Source: Zunongwangia mangrovi (GTDB lineage Bacteria > Bacteroidota > Bacteroidia > Flavobacteriales > Flavobacteriaceae). From it: a stretch of 64,000 nt of DNA. Location: contig NZ_FOKV01000001.1 in NCBI RefSeq assembly GCF_900112105.1, forward strand, positions 248,001-312,000, given 5' to 3'. This document shows positions 51,472-59,308 of the stretch, piece by piece (within the stretch, counting starts at the first letter, position 1; the number at the start of each line of letters is the position of its first letter). Under the pieces are notes generated by a model. The model was not told the DNA's origin, did not search any database, and was given only the letters and a program-made list of their open reading frames with translations. A program made the translations under genes and the position numbers.

Positions 51472-52086
51472 ATGAAACGATTTGTATTTCTAGCACTTTG
51501 CTCATTTTTAACCCCGGTATTGTTTTCATCAATAACAGTTGCTCAGGAAACCACAATAACTGAAAAGTTTGAAAAGGCCGATCAGGAATTTAGTAAGACC
51601 GAAGCTTCTAAGCAATTTGAGCTAAGTGTATCAAAAGAACTTATAGCAATATCTGAAGCCGTTGCAACGGCTAATGAAGATCAGATCCTTACCAATCATC
51701 CAACACTACCAAAATTGTTAGATGAATTTGTAGATCATGCCCGATATGAGCATATAAACTACGTACCGATACTTCAGAAATTAGAAAAGGTAGCATTCAT
51801 ACAGGCTAATCACAATTTTCTCGGGGCCGTTCTGGAAAAAGGTAAAACCATTGTCTTAAATGAATTTTTGTTAGAACGCCCAAAACTGCTGAAGGTGGTG
51901 TTCTTTCATACGATGGGAACGCTTTACGAAGTGGCTACAACCGATAATCCTGGTCACGCCATTATGGGTGAGCATTGGGTAAATGATAGCAAGCACGAAT
52001 GGATAGCCGAAGAAGTGATGAAACGTCCATATTGGCGCACCCGGTATTTCAAGAAACTTGCTGAAAAACACGGCACTTCAATCTAA
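51472..52086 (+). CDS. Secreted protein resembling a degenerate zinc metallopeptidase
   Basis: 204-aa protein with a signal peptide (MKRFVFLALCSFLTPVLFSSITVAQ). Near residue 146 it has VVFFHTMGTLYEV, in the position where a metzincin-like family would have HExGH, followed by GHAIMGEHW, like a Met-turn region. Glu and the second His are replaced, so it is probably catalytically dead, or the likeness is chance. One palindrome copy (51659) encodes AVATAN. The leader motif is upstream. Confidence 0.55.
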   Translation: MKRFVFLALCSFLTPVLFSSITVAQETTITEKFEKADQEFSKTEASKQFELSVSKELIAISEAVATANEDQILTNHPTLPKLLDEFVDHARYEHINYVPILQKLEKVAFIQANHNFLGAVLEKGKTIVLNEFLLERPKLLKVVFFHTMGTLYEVATTDNPGHAIMGEHWVNDSKHEWIAEEVMKRPYWRTRYFKKLAEKHGTSI

Positions 52087-52122
52087 GCCCTAAATCAAGT
52101 AGTAACCATTAACTCCCCTTTT

Positions 52123-52425
52123 ATGCACCTATTTCAAGTAGATATTGGAGAAATTCTCCCTGTGTTAAATTTCAAAGAATTATCAATCGCTGGGGTCTTA
52201 CTAGGCATTATTTTTTATCTGATCAAAGAAAAGACAGCTCTAAAAAATGAAATTAAAGCTAAGGACAACAAAATCGATGAAATTGCTCTGAAATACTACA
52301 CCCTTTTAAAGGACGGGAAAGCAGACACGGCACAAATGCTCAATAGATACGAGAACCTTCTTCAGGATGTTTTGAGAGTAAAAACAGTTTCCTATGGAAA
52401 AAAAACTGAAACAACAAGAGAATAA
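52123..52425 (+). CDS. 100-aa single-TM protein (spanin-like topology)
   Basis: N-terminal hydrophobic segment (LSIAGVLLGIIFYLIKE) then a charged helical region (TALKNEIKAKDNKIDEIALKYYTLLKDGKADTAQMLNRYENLLQDVL) likely to form a coiled coil. The topology is like i-spanins or small membrane-tethered phage proteins. No family recognised. Confidence 0.55.
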   Translation: MHLFQVDIGEILPVLNFKELSIAGVLLGIIFYLIKEKTALKNEIKAKDNKIDEIALKYYTLLKDGKADTAQMLNRYENLLQDVLRVKTVSYGKKTETTRE

Positions 52426-52522
52426 ATTTAAGCGGTTAAGAGAAAAGTTCCTTAACCGCTTAGAATACCTGGATTATTTGCGAGATCAAACCTTCAAAAA
52501 TTTAGACAATGTTACTACTTAA
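52394..52522 (+). CDS. 42-aa charged helical protein
   Basis: Frame MEKKLKQQENKFKRLREKF... overlapping the previous gene by 32 bp and the next by 14 bp. It is highly basic and helical. Supported only by the nested, tightly packed arrangement common in this module. Confidence 0.4.
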   Translation: MEKKLKQQENKFKRLREKFLNRLEYLDYLRDQTFKNLDNVTT

Positions 52523-53111
52523 AAAATTGAATATTTCACATGTTTATCTCATTGTAATAGCAATACTTGCTTTTTTGCTATTCACAGATAGCTGCTGTAG
52601 TGATGTAGTCATTTCTGAAGAAACCACTATTGAAACAGAAATTGTTACTAAAGTAGATAGTTCCAGTAATCAGCAAATCAAAAATAAAACTCCAGAAACT
52701 GTAAACGTAGTTGAGCATAAGGACAGCACGCAAATAATTCCGAAAGAAAAGATGCATGAGCAAGATCCTAAAAAGGTAAAGCAAGTAAATCGGTATAGAG
52801 ATACGACGTATTTCGAAAATGCCGTGGTGTATAGCGATATTCTTTCGGAAGGCCGTGTGCTGAAGCTCGATTTAAGAACAAGTATCGATCATCTACGCAC
52901 CACCATAACCGAAACCAAAACCATACAAAAAACCTCTTTAGGTTTTTATCTAAAACCAAGTGTGGAATTTGTGCCTGGTCTTCTTAATTCGGTAGGAACT
53001 GAAGTATTGTTTATTAAAGGACGGTTTGGCGGTTCCGCAGGTATAGCGTATGCTTTTCAGGATCCGGTAAGCCCTATCAGGTTTAGAGTAGGATTATTAA
53101 TCAAATTATAA
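52509..53111 (+). CDS. 200-aa membrane-anchored or lipoprotein-like late protein
   Basis: N-terminal hydrophobic segment (VYLIVIAILAFLLFTDSCC) ending in Cys-Cys, so a membrane anchor or lipoprotein. A Thr/Lys/Glu-rich linker follows, then a C-terminal domain with beta pattern (SLGFYLKPSVEFVPGLL; FGGSAGIAYAFQDP; RFRVGLLIKL). Could be a second spanin-like or virion component. Unrecognised. Confidence 0.55.
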   Translation: MLLLKKLNISHVYLIVIAILAFLLFTDSCCSDVVISEETTIETEIVTKVDSSSNQQIKNKTPETVNVVEHKDSTQIIPKEKMHEQDPKKVKQVNRYRDTTYFENAVVYSDILSEGRVLKLDLRTSIDHLRTTITETKTIQKTSLGFYLKPSVEFVPGLLNSVGTEVLFIKGRFGGSAGIAYAFQDPVSPIRFRVGLLIKL

Positions 53112-53117
53112 AAAGTT

Positions 53118-53585
53118 ATGGTTTTAAAAAACCTTCTTATGCTGGGCGGTATAGCTGCCGGAGCTGCATATTATTTTGGAAAAGATAAAGTGAAAGGATA
53201 TTCCCAGGCTTTAGAAAACCTATCCTTCAATTTAAAATCGGTTAATAATATAAGCTTTGACGGCCTGGGTGGTTTAAGTTTGAAAGCAGATGTTCAGATT
53301 GTTAATCCTTCAAACTTAGATCTTTCTATCCCCGGTAGCATGATTAATATTCAGCAAATAGAATTCTTTACGAAATCAGGACAACTTCTAGGTACGGCAA
53401 ATACGAATATCAACAATATTGCGATTTCGGCCCAGGGAACAAAACTATTACAAAATATACCTGTTCAAATTCCAATTTCACAAGCTTTAGGAAACATTAG
53501 CGAGTTATTAGATATCGTGGGAGACAGTTCAAATCTGAATATAGCCACGACAATAGAAATATTTGGAAAACAATTCACATTATAA
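53118..53585 (+). CDS. LEA14/WHy-like domain protein with N-terminal TM
   Basis: 155-aa protein: N-terminal membrane segment (MLGGIAAGAAYYFG) and then a beta-sandwich (ISFDGLGGLSLKADVQIVNPSNLDLSIPG, LGTANTNINNIAISAQG) matching the late-embryogenesis-abundant type 2/WHy pattern. It may be a virion membrane protein. It lies 12 bp before the 929-aa gene. Confidence 0.6.
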   Translation: MVLKNLLMLGGIAAGAAYYFGKDKVKGYSQALENLSFNLKSVNNISFDGLGGLSLKADVQIVNPSNLDLSIPGSMINIQQIEFFTKSGQLLGTANTNINNIAISAQGTKLLQNIPVQIPISQALGNISELLDIVGDSSNLNIATTIEIFGKQFTL

Positions 53586-53597
53586 ATTACCTTCTTT

Positions 53598-56387
53598 ATG
53601 ATCATCAATGCTGTTCAAGCCTTCAACAACTTAAATGGGAAAATAGTCAGCCGCGAAGAATTAAAAACAATCGCAATATTAGCTACAGATCAGGGGCAAC
53701 ATTCCATAACTAAAAAAATCGATCAGCTTTTAAATTCTGAACAAGATTTAGAATTTAAAATAACCATTGGATCTCGTGAAATAGAACGTTTACCTGAAGA
53801 TTGTCTTTGTGGCATTGACCAGGAAATCCCTCAAATGGAATTTGAAGGTTTAGGCAAAGCAGTTAGCCCGGATGATATCTACCAAATGATCACCGATAAA
53901 ATGATCGAACAGATTGAAGCGGCCAGTGGCGAAGGTTATAAAACAAAATGGCGTAAGGAAGGCTATTTAATCCCTTTCAATTTTTCAACAAGAAAACCGT
54001 ACAGGGGTATTAATGCCATGATGCTTACCGATTTCGCGATGGGTAGTTTCGAAAACCCTTTCTTTTTGACATTTAACCAGATTGAGAAACACAAAGGGAA
54101 AATAAAAAAGGGAGCCAAGGCAGCAAAGGTGGTTTACTTTACACAGCTTTATAAATACGAACAAGCAGAACCTGAATTAGAGTACGGTACTTATAACCGT
54201 CTAAAAATGATATCCTGGTTAAAAAAGAACAGAAAGGATATTAAGCTGTTAGAAAAATTCAGTCCGGAAAGTATAACCGATCAGAACGCTATTCCAATTC
54301 TGAAATACTACAATGTCTTTAATGGATCTGATATTGAAGATATTGATTTTGATTTAGAAAACTTCAAAATTGGCTATTATAACAATGGCATTAAAGGTAA
54401 TGACGATTCACGTTTAGAAATTGCTGAAGCCATTTTTAAAAGCTTCCCTACTCCAGCGCCTAAATTAAAGCATGAACCTGGAAGGGCTTATTACAATTTT
54501 GTAGATGATTTTATTAGCATGCCGGAATTCAAAGATTTTGATACGGGTTTAGACTATTATCGTACGCTATTTCACGAAATGACCCACAGTACCGGTTTCG
54601 AAGAACGTCTTAACCGAAAAGTCAAAAACAGGTTTGGTTCTAAGGCCTATGCGAAAGAAGAGCTTATTGCTGAATTTGGAGCTGTTTTCCTTTCAGCACA
54701 AGCCGGTATTATTTGGCGAAATCAAAGCAACCATGCTGAATATATAAAGAACTGGCAGAACGCCTTGCCACATCTTAAGAAAGATAACCGGTTATTGATG
54801 AGATCTGCAAGTGCTGCACAAAAAGCAACAGATTTTATCTTGAATTATGACAAAGAGGGCATTCCAAAATTTCATAAGGAACTGGAAAACCTTAAAAATA
54901 GCAAACCAGAGAAAAAAGCTAAAAATAAATCTGAAGAGCAGCTTTCTTTATTTGAAGGCCTAAATGCTCCAGCTCCGGAAAAATTCAAAAGCATCAAAGA
55001 ATTTGCGAATTTCGCCTATAACTGGGCAAAAGCCAATTTAACAGGGAAAAAATACGAGCATAACGAAATTGGCGAAACGGTACATTTTACGAATGCCGGT
55101 ATCTATCATGCCATTAGAAGTAGACGAACAAAATTAAAAGTTCAGCTTATTTTTAAGGCAATGGAAATGCTAAAAAATTCAACCTTAATAAAGTTTGAAA
55201 AAGACAAAAAGAAGAGGGCAGAAATTGCAGGGGTTTACCGAATGAAAAGCTATGCTGTAATCGACAAATTCCCCTACGAGGTTGTCTTAACGCTTCGCAA
55301 AGGTGAGAACGGCACCGTGTACTACGATCATAAGGCCATAGAAGCAAAAAGGCTTACTATCGATGCAGAAAGCGAAAAATCCCAGTCTGCTGTTAATAGT
55401 AAACCTTTTATCAAAGATAAGGAAAATAATTCTTCTGGATTAAATGCACCTGAAAATACCGAAACGGAATTAGCGGTACTGGATGACCAGGAACCCGAAG
55501 TTTTACAAACGCTACCACAACCGGTACAGAAAGAAGAAACGGCAATGGTGCATAAAGCTGAAGTTATCCAACCGCAGGAAGCTAAACCGGAACCGATTTC
55601 GAGACAAAAAAATCCTAAAAGTAGGGCTGCTAGACGTGAACAGCTTAAAAATAAAACTTTCCGGTATTATAATATTCCTAATCAGGAAATTGCGAAGTTT
55701 TTAGGTAACGTAGAAATTAAGGATGAAGAAAGTGTAGGTATAAGTATTACTGCGCCACAAGGAGCAGGAAAAACGAGATTTCTTTTTCAGGTAATCAATG
55801 CGTTTGCTAAAAATTATAAGGTGGGCCATGCTAGTATGGAGGAGCATCCGGATAGCTCACTTTACCTAAAAAAGGAAGATCAATATATAGATCCGGAAAA
55901 TTTACATAATATCGAAGCTCCGGTAATTAATACGATGGAAGATTTACATGCTCTAATCATGCGCAATGATATTATTGCAATTGATAGCTTCGAGAAATTA
56001 AGGGAAATTCAAAAAGATGTTCAGGTAGATAAAGATTTTCGTAAGAAATATGATAGTAAACTATTTATTTTCATCTTTCAGTTGACTTCAGATGGTAATA
56101 TGCGTGGTGGTTCTAAATCGCAATTCGATGTGGATATAGTACTCTTTACAGAAAAATTTGAGGATTACCGGGAAAACTTTATTTACACTAATAAAAACAG
56201 GTATAATGAATTGCCTGAAACAGATCTAAAGTATAGCATATTTAAACAACAAATGCTTTTGCCGGAAGGAAGAGAAAAAAATCAAGAAAATAAAGATGTT
56301 TCAGATATCAATTTTGAAGAAGTAGAAAGTTTTGAAGTTGGTTCCGATTCTGGATCCTCTTCGGAAATTATTGTAACTGCATATTAA
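53598..56387 (+). CDS. Polyvalent protein: ArdC-like + zincin + LPD3-like + RecA-like ATPase
   Basis: 929-aa multidomain protein. (1) ~92-200: ArdC-type ssDNA-binding antirestriction domain (IYQMITDKMIEQIE; YRGINAMML; KGKIKKGAKAAKVVYF). (2) ~290-410: zinc peptidase with FHEMTHSTGF near residue 326 and EELIAEFGAVFLSA. (3) ~460-570: LPD3/BECR-like domain (HFTNAGIYHAIRSRRTK). (4) ~700-870: RecA/RadA-like ATPase with Walker A APQGAGKT at ~720, Walker B IIAIDSFEKL and SDGNMRGGSKSQFDVDI. Such fusions protect incoming phage/plasmid DNA; the ATPase could act in replication or packaging. A terminator follows. Confidence 0.75.
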   Translation: MIINAVQAFNNLNGKIVSREELKTIAILATDQGQHSITKKIDQLLNSEQDLEFKITIGSREIERLPEDCLCGIDQEIPQMEFEGLGKAVSPDDIYQMITDKMIEQIEAASGEGYKTKWRKEGYLIPFNFSTRKPYRGINAMMLTDFAMGSFENPFFLTFNQIEKHKGKIKKGAKAAKVVYFTQLYKYEQAEPELEYGTYNRLKMISWLKKNRKDIKLLEKFSPESITDQNAIPILKYYNVFNGSDIEDIDFDLENFKIGYYNNGIKGNDDSRLEIAEAIFKSFPTPAPKLKHEPGRAYYNFVDDFISMPEFKDFDTGLDYYRTLFHEMTHSTGFEERLNRKVKNRFGSKAYAKEELIAEFGAVFLSAQAGIIWRNQSNHAEYIKNWQNALPHLKKDNRLLMRSASAAQKATDFILNYDKEGIPKFHKELENLKNSKPEKKAKNKSEEQLSLFEGLNAPAPEKFKSIKEFANFAYNWAKANLTGKKYEHNEIGETVHFTNAGIYHAIRSRRTKLKVQLIFKAMEMLKNSTLIKFEKDKKKRAEIAGVYRMKSYAVIDKFPYEVVLTLRKGENGTVYYDHKAIEAKRLTIDAESEKSQSAVNSKPFIKDKENNSSGLNAPENTETELAVLDDQEPEVLQTLPQPVQKEETAMVHKAEVIQPQEAKPEPISRQKNPKSRAARREQLKNKTFRYYNIPNQEIAKFLGNVEIKDEESVGISITAPQGAGKTRFLFQVINAFAKNYKVGHASMEEHPDSSLYLKKEDQYIDPENLHNIEAPVINTMEDLHALIMRNDIIAIDSFEKLREIQKDVQVDKDFRKKYDSKLFIFIFQLTSDGNMRGGSKSQFDVDIVLFTEKFEDYRENFIYTNKNRYNELPETDLKYSIFKQQMLLPEGREKNQENKDVSDINFEEVESFEVGSDSGSSSEIIVTAY

Positions 56388-56390
56388 AAC

Positions 56391-56422
56391 GAAAAGCCTG
56401 GTAAAATTACCAGGCTTTTTTA
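56391..56422 (+). terminator. Terminator of the late module
   Basis: Perfect stem AAAAGCCTGGTAA / TTACCAGGCTTTTTT with AT loop and T-run, directly after the 929-aa gene. Confidence 0.9.
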
Positions 56423-56475
56423 CTACTAAATTAAAACACTAAATTGAGATTGTCTTCAGGTAAATATAGTAAATT

Positions 56476-57777
56476 TTAGAAATCTATGGTGTAGATATCA
56501 CTATGATCTGCTGGTAGTGCTATTTTTATATTTCTTAGGTAATTCCTTAAACCGGCCTCACTCTTATGCCTGGTAATTGGCATTAAATCATAAATAATTT
56601 GCTGTTCCGGTATTCCTTCTGCCTGTTTTGAATTGTATAAATCTCCAATGGCCGTATGTCTAAAACTGTATAATCCATATTCTTTTCCGTAACCTAAAGC
56701 TTTCTTTACTTTTTTAAATCGGTTCGTAAAATGATTCACTTTAGATTTTTCCTGCTTAGGTAGCCATATACTAGGCTTGTTTTCATTTGTGAATAAACTG
56801 TAAGACCCTGGATAGCCTTTTAATTCCATCTGCCCAATAATAGGCTGCATTTTAGTAATAATCTTTCGATAAGAAAATGCTTCAGTTTTTGTTTCCACCC
56901 CAAGGATCCAATCTTCGGTGTTAAGATCTCGAACTTTTAATCTGGTAATTTCAATTGGTCTTAAAATTGGATATAGTAGAAAAGAAATGAATTGAATTAA
57001 GTATGGATCATGCTCTTCAAGATACTTTTTTATTTCAATCAATTGCGAATGCGTAAAAGGACGGTTTTTTAATGGTTCCGATTTAAGTTTAGGAATTCCT
57101 TTCACAAAATTAGTATCAATTAACCTTTTATTCTTTAACTCTGTAAATAATGCAGATATCACTCTACGGGTATTATCTATACTGGTATTAGACAATCGTT
57201 CTCCAGAAGCTTTGTTTATGTAATCTAACTCGAGGTAATCCATAAACTGATAAAAGTCTTCAAGCTTAAATTGTTCTAATGGCAAACCTGATTTAAAATT
57301 GACATCAGCCCAGTCGAGAAAAAATTGAGATCTAAATTTATAATCTCGAGCTGTACTCTCCTTCGTATTTCGAATTTTTATCGCTAGTGCATATTCAATA
57401 GCAGATTTTAAAGTATGCTTTTGCTTCTTAGGAGAAGATCTCTGATTCTTAATTTTGTTTTTTAGTGGATTCCAGCCCTGCTCCAACAACATTTGATAAG
57501 ATCGCTGATAGGCCTTTGCTACTTCTTCACGCTCTGCAACGGTTTTTTTTTGATTTATGCCGCGATAATACTTGCATTTAATATTCATCTTCCCTGTTTC
57601 GGGATCTCGCCAATAAAAATATACATACCATTTATCGCCAGGAGCAACACTTTTTCGCCCTTTCTTTTTTGGAATGTAAATTTTTACTTCGGAATATTTC
57701 TTCTTACTCATATCGACGATTTCGAACGAAATAGGCTCCTTTGTAGGCTCCTTTGTGATATTCACCTCAATTTTCAT
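56476..57777 (-). CDS. Tyrosine recombinase/integrase
   Basis: 433-aa phage-type integrase. It has an N-terminal arm-binding/SAM-like domain (TARDYKFRSQFFLDWADVNF) and a C-terminal catalytic domain: first Arg in LLYPILRPIEITRLKVRDL, then GLYSFRHTAIGDLY (Tyr takes the place of the first His of HxxR, as in many Bacteroidota integrases), then TRHKSEAGLRNYLRN with the nucleophile Tyr. I start at 57777 (MKIEVNITKEP), because the longer frame to 57867 would be a translation of the tRNA and terminator. It lies directly beside its attachment site in tRNA-Leu. Confidence 0.92.
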   Translation of the reverse strand: MKIEVNITKEPTKEPISFEIVDMSKKKYSEVKIYIPKKKGRKSVAPGDKWYVYFYWRDPETGKMNIKCKYYRGINQKKTVAEREEVAKAYQRSYQMLLEQGWNPLKNKIKNQRSSPKKQKHTLKSAIEYALAIKIRNTKESTARDYKFRSQFFLDWADVNFKSGLPLEQFKLEDFYQFMDYLELDYINKASGERLSNTSIDNTRRVISALFTELKNKRLIDTNFVKGIPKLKSEPLKNRPFTHSQLIEIKKYLEEHDPYLIQFISFLLYPILRPIEITRLKVRDLNTEDWILGVETKTEAFSYRKIITKMQPIIGQMELKGYPGSYSLFTNENKPSIWLPKQEKSKVNHFTNRFKKVKKALGYGKEYGLYSFRHTAIGDLYNSKQAEGIPEQQIIYDLMPITRHKSEAGLRNYLRNIKIALPADHSDIYTIDF

Positions 57778-57804
57778 ACAAGTAATATTGAGGGCTAAAA
57801 ACGA

Positions 57805-57832
57805 CAAAACCCCTGTAATTGCAGGGGTTTTG
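57805..57832 (-). terminator. Terminator of tRNA-Leu
   Basis: Stem AAAACCCCTG / CAGGGGTTTT with a short loop, 8 bp past the tRNA 3' end in the leftward direction. It belongs to the element, so it replaced the original tRNA terminator. Confidence 0.75.
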
Positions 57833-57838
57833 CTCTCT

Positions 57839-57891
57839 AGTACCTTGGGTGGGAATCGAACCCACACTTCCGAAGAAACTGGATTTTGAAT
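57839..57891 (-). repeat. attR: 53-bp direct repeat within intact tRNA-Leu
   Basis: Identical to 24144-24196. It restores the 3' part of the tRNA gene after integration, so tRNA-Leu(CAA) stays functional. Confidence 0.93.
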
Positions 57892-57922
57892 CCAGCGCGT
57901 CTACCAATTCCGCCACCAAGGC
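57841..57922 (-). tRNA. tRNA-Leu (anticodon CAA)
   Basis: Reading leftward the sequence starts GCCTTGGTGGCGGAATTGG, has the anticodon loop TTCAAAA (CAA) on a CTGGA/TCCAG stem, a class II variable arm, the T loop GGTTCGATTCC, and ends CCAAGGTA; CCA is not encoded. It is 82 nt. It is the integration target of the element. Confidence 0.96.
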
Positions 57923-58130
57923 AATTGGACGGCAAAATTAAAAAATTATTTGATATGCAGTATCTTTTTCTTTAAAAATCGAATTTTGATGATTCCCTTT
58001 CCACTAAACCCAAGATTGGATAATTCCTAAACTCTTTTTTATAAATCAATTCTGAAAATCTTAAAGTTTACTTCCGTAGAAAAATAATACCCAGGATTAA
58101 CCACACAGCTTTAAATCTTGATTATGATAA

Positions 58131-58226
58131 AAATCCACCCCGGGATAGAGGTGGATTTAAGAAACAAAAGGAATGAACAGGTTCTAAAACCTGTTTCGTT
58201 ATTTTCTTAAAGAGAACCTCTTTAAG
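58131..58226. ncRNA. Three consecutive perfect hairpins, possible small RNA
   Basis: AAATCCACC/GGTGGATTT (58131-58158), AACAGGTT/AACCTGTT (58176-58195) and CTTAAAGAG/CTCTTTAAG (58206-58226). The spacing is regular. They could be part of a structured RNA or multiple weak terminators; no known family is recognised. Confidence 0.3.
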
Positions 58227-58444
58227 CTAATATAAATTTGGATGTATTCACCAAACCCGAATCAATCTCAAAAAAACATAAAAAACCTTAAAAAACTGTT
58301 AGCTGCAATTCAACTAAATGTAAAGTTTAGCTTCAATAATTGTTAGCAATATTACCTAAACATGAAGTATTAAAAGCCTTCAAAAAAGAATAGACTTTTA
58401 AAAAACTAAAGGCAAGCTGCTTATCGCTCTGAAACTTTTAAAAA

Positions 58445-58475
58445 CAAAAAACTCCCGCCTTTTAGCCGGGAGCAT
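58445..58475 (-). terminator. Terminator of the two-component operon
   Basis: Stem CTCCCG / CGGGAG (with GCC/AGC extension) with adenine-rich DNA on its left (U-rich in the leftward transcript), 216 bp past the response-regulator stop. Confidence 0.6.
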
Positions 58476-58690
58476 CATTTCATAAATGAAATCGAGAAAA
58501 CGTTCTTAGACTTCCCTGCAAAGTAGAAAACAAATAGGTTTTGCAGCTAAGTTTTTAGAACAGACCTCTAAAGAGAGGCAATTGAACGAAATACTTCATT
58601 AATACTATTAAGAACTGCTAGTACTAAGAATTAATACTCCAAAACTAGCTTATAGATTTGGATAGCACCATCCCCATGCAAGGGTATATT

Positions 58691-59308
58691 TTAAAAATCG
58701 TATTTGCGCTGTAACGCGTAGCGAAGTAATTCTCCCGGCCCATGTAAACCGAGTTTTCTTATCATATTTTTGCGATGAGTTTCCACTGTTGTTTTCCCAA
58801 TAAACAAAGCATCTGCAATTTCCTGATTGGTTTTGCCTTTACCTACAAGTTTTAGAATTTCGATTTGGCGTTTGGTAAGAATTCCTTTTGTTTCCTGAAC
58901 GGTATCTTCAGCAGTAAGACTTAAATTGGCATCGTAATATAAATTCCCTTCAGAAACCGCCAATATCGCCTTCTCCATTTCGGTAAGCGGAGAATTCTTT
59001 AGCAAATATCCTGTTGCGCCGGCCTGAAGCATAAAATCTACCGCTTCGTCCTGATCGAACATACTAAAAGCAATGATCGCAATTCTGTCGAATTTCGCTT
59101 TGATCAATTTTGCGGCTTCGACACCATCCATCACCGGCATTCTAATATCTACCAATACCACATCTGGAATATTTTTTTCCACCAGTTTTACAAGTTCTTC
59201 CCCATTTTTTGCATGACCAATAATCGAAATCGTATCGTGATACTTAAAATAGGCCAAAACTCCATCGGCAACGGCTAAGTGATCTTCAGCAATAATTACA
59301 CGAATCAT
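58691..59308 (-). CDS. NarL/LuxR-family response regulator
   Basis: 205-aa response regulator. Receiver domain 1-120 with acidic pocket (IIAEDH), phospho-acceptor Asp in VVLVDIRMPVMDG, and Lys in LLKNSP; C-terminal LuxR-type HTH (ILTKRQIEILKLVGKGKTNQEIADAL, TVETHRKNMIRKL). It is the cognate regulator of the adjacent kinase, with which it overlaps by 4 bp (ATGA). Its targets are unknown. Confidence 0.95.
   Translation of the reverse strand: MIRVIIAEDHLAVADGVLAYFKYHDTISIIGHAKNGEELVKLVEKNIPDVVLVDIRMPVMDGVEAAKLIKAKFDRIAIIAFSMFDQDEAVDFMLQAGATGYLLKNSPLTEMEKAILAVSEGNLYYDANLSLTAEDTVQETKGILTKRQIEILKLVGKGKTNQEIADALFIGKTTVETHRKNMIRKLGLHGPGELLRYALQRKYDF

Larger units (their letters stand above)
30244..51671. 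repeat. Dispersed 12-bp palindrome family CCGTTGCAACGG (13 full copies)
   Basis: Perfect copies of CCGTTGCAACGG start at 30245, 30874, 31368, 32479, 32841, 33327, 35346, 37152, 41837, 42975, 43021, 43276 and 51659. Most extend to GCCGTTGCAACGGC and several to AGCCGTTGCAACGGCT. Partial forms are an 11-bp copy at 42964, a split copy CCGTTGC-N7-GCAACGG at 34780-34800, and a half-site at 32822. Four full copies are intergenic. In genes it is read either as Ala-Val-Ala-Thr or as Arg-Cys-Asn, so DNA and not protein is conserved. By eye I found no full copy in the host arms or the cargo blocks. Confidence 0.95.
24144..57891. mobile_element. Integrated element/prophage at tRNA-Leu(CAA), candidate tailless phage
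   Basis: The element is bounded by the 53-bp direct repeat of the tRNA-Leu 3' part; the integrase gene is next to the intact tRNA. Length is 33.7 kb. Content in order: defence-like cargo, divergent regulator/early region, replication-like gene, lipoprotein protease, second cargo, then a rightward virion/lysis-like module. I found no terminase, portal, HK97-type capsid, protease, tape measure, sheath or conjugation genes. Many proteins of the late module carry one membrane segment, and one gene cluster holds small beta-rich capsid candidates, which favours a tailless, perhaps lipid-containing virus over a tailed phage or ICE. A palindrome family (CCGTTGCAACGG) is restricted to its core. Confidence 0.85.
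57923..58690. other. 768-bp intergenic region with several hairpins
   Basis: There is no coding frame of note. It holds three perfect hairpins in a row (58131-58226), a terminator (58445-58475), and a smaller hairpin CCTCT-AAAG-AGAGG near 58564. Unlike the element, this is host DNA flanking tRNA-Leu. It may include a small RNA. Confidence 0.55.

Noticed and set aside
41158-56387. Tailed-phage or ICE structural/transfer genes
   Set aside because: I looked for terminase, portal, HK97 capsid, tape measure, sheath and Tra/VirB motifs in the translations and saw none.
57778-57867. N-terminal 30 residues of the long integrase frame (to 57867)
   Set aside because: They are a translation of the tRNA-Leu 3' end and its terminator; the ATG at 57775-57777 gives a normal integrase N terminus.
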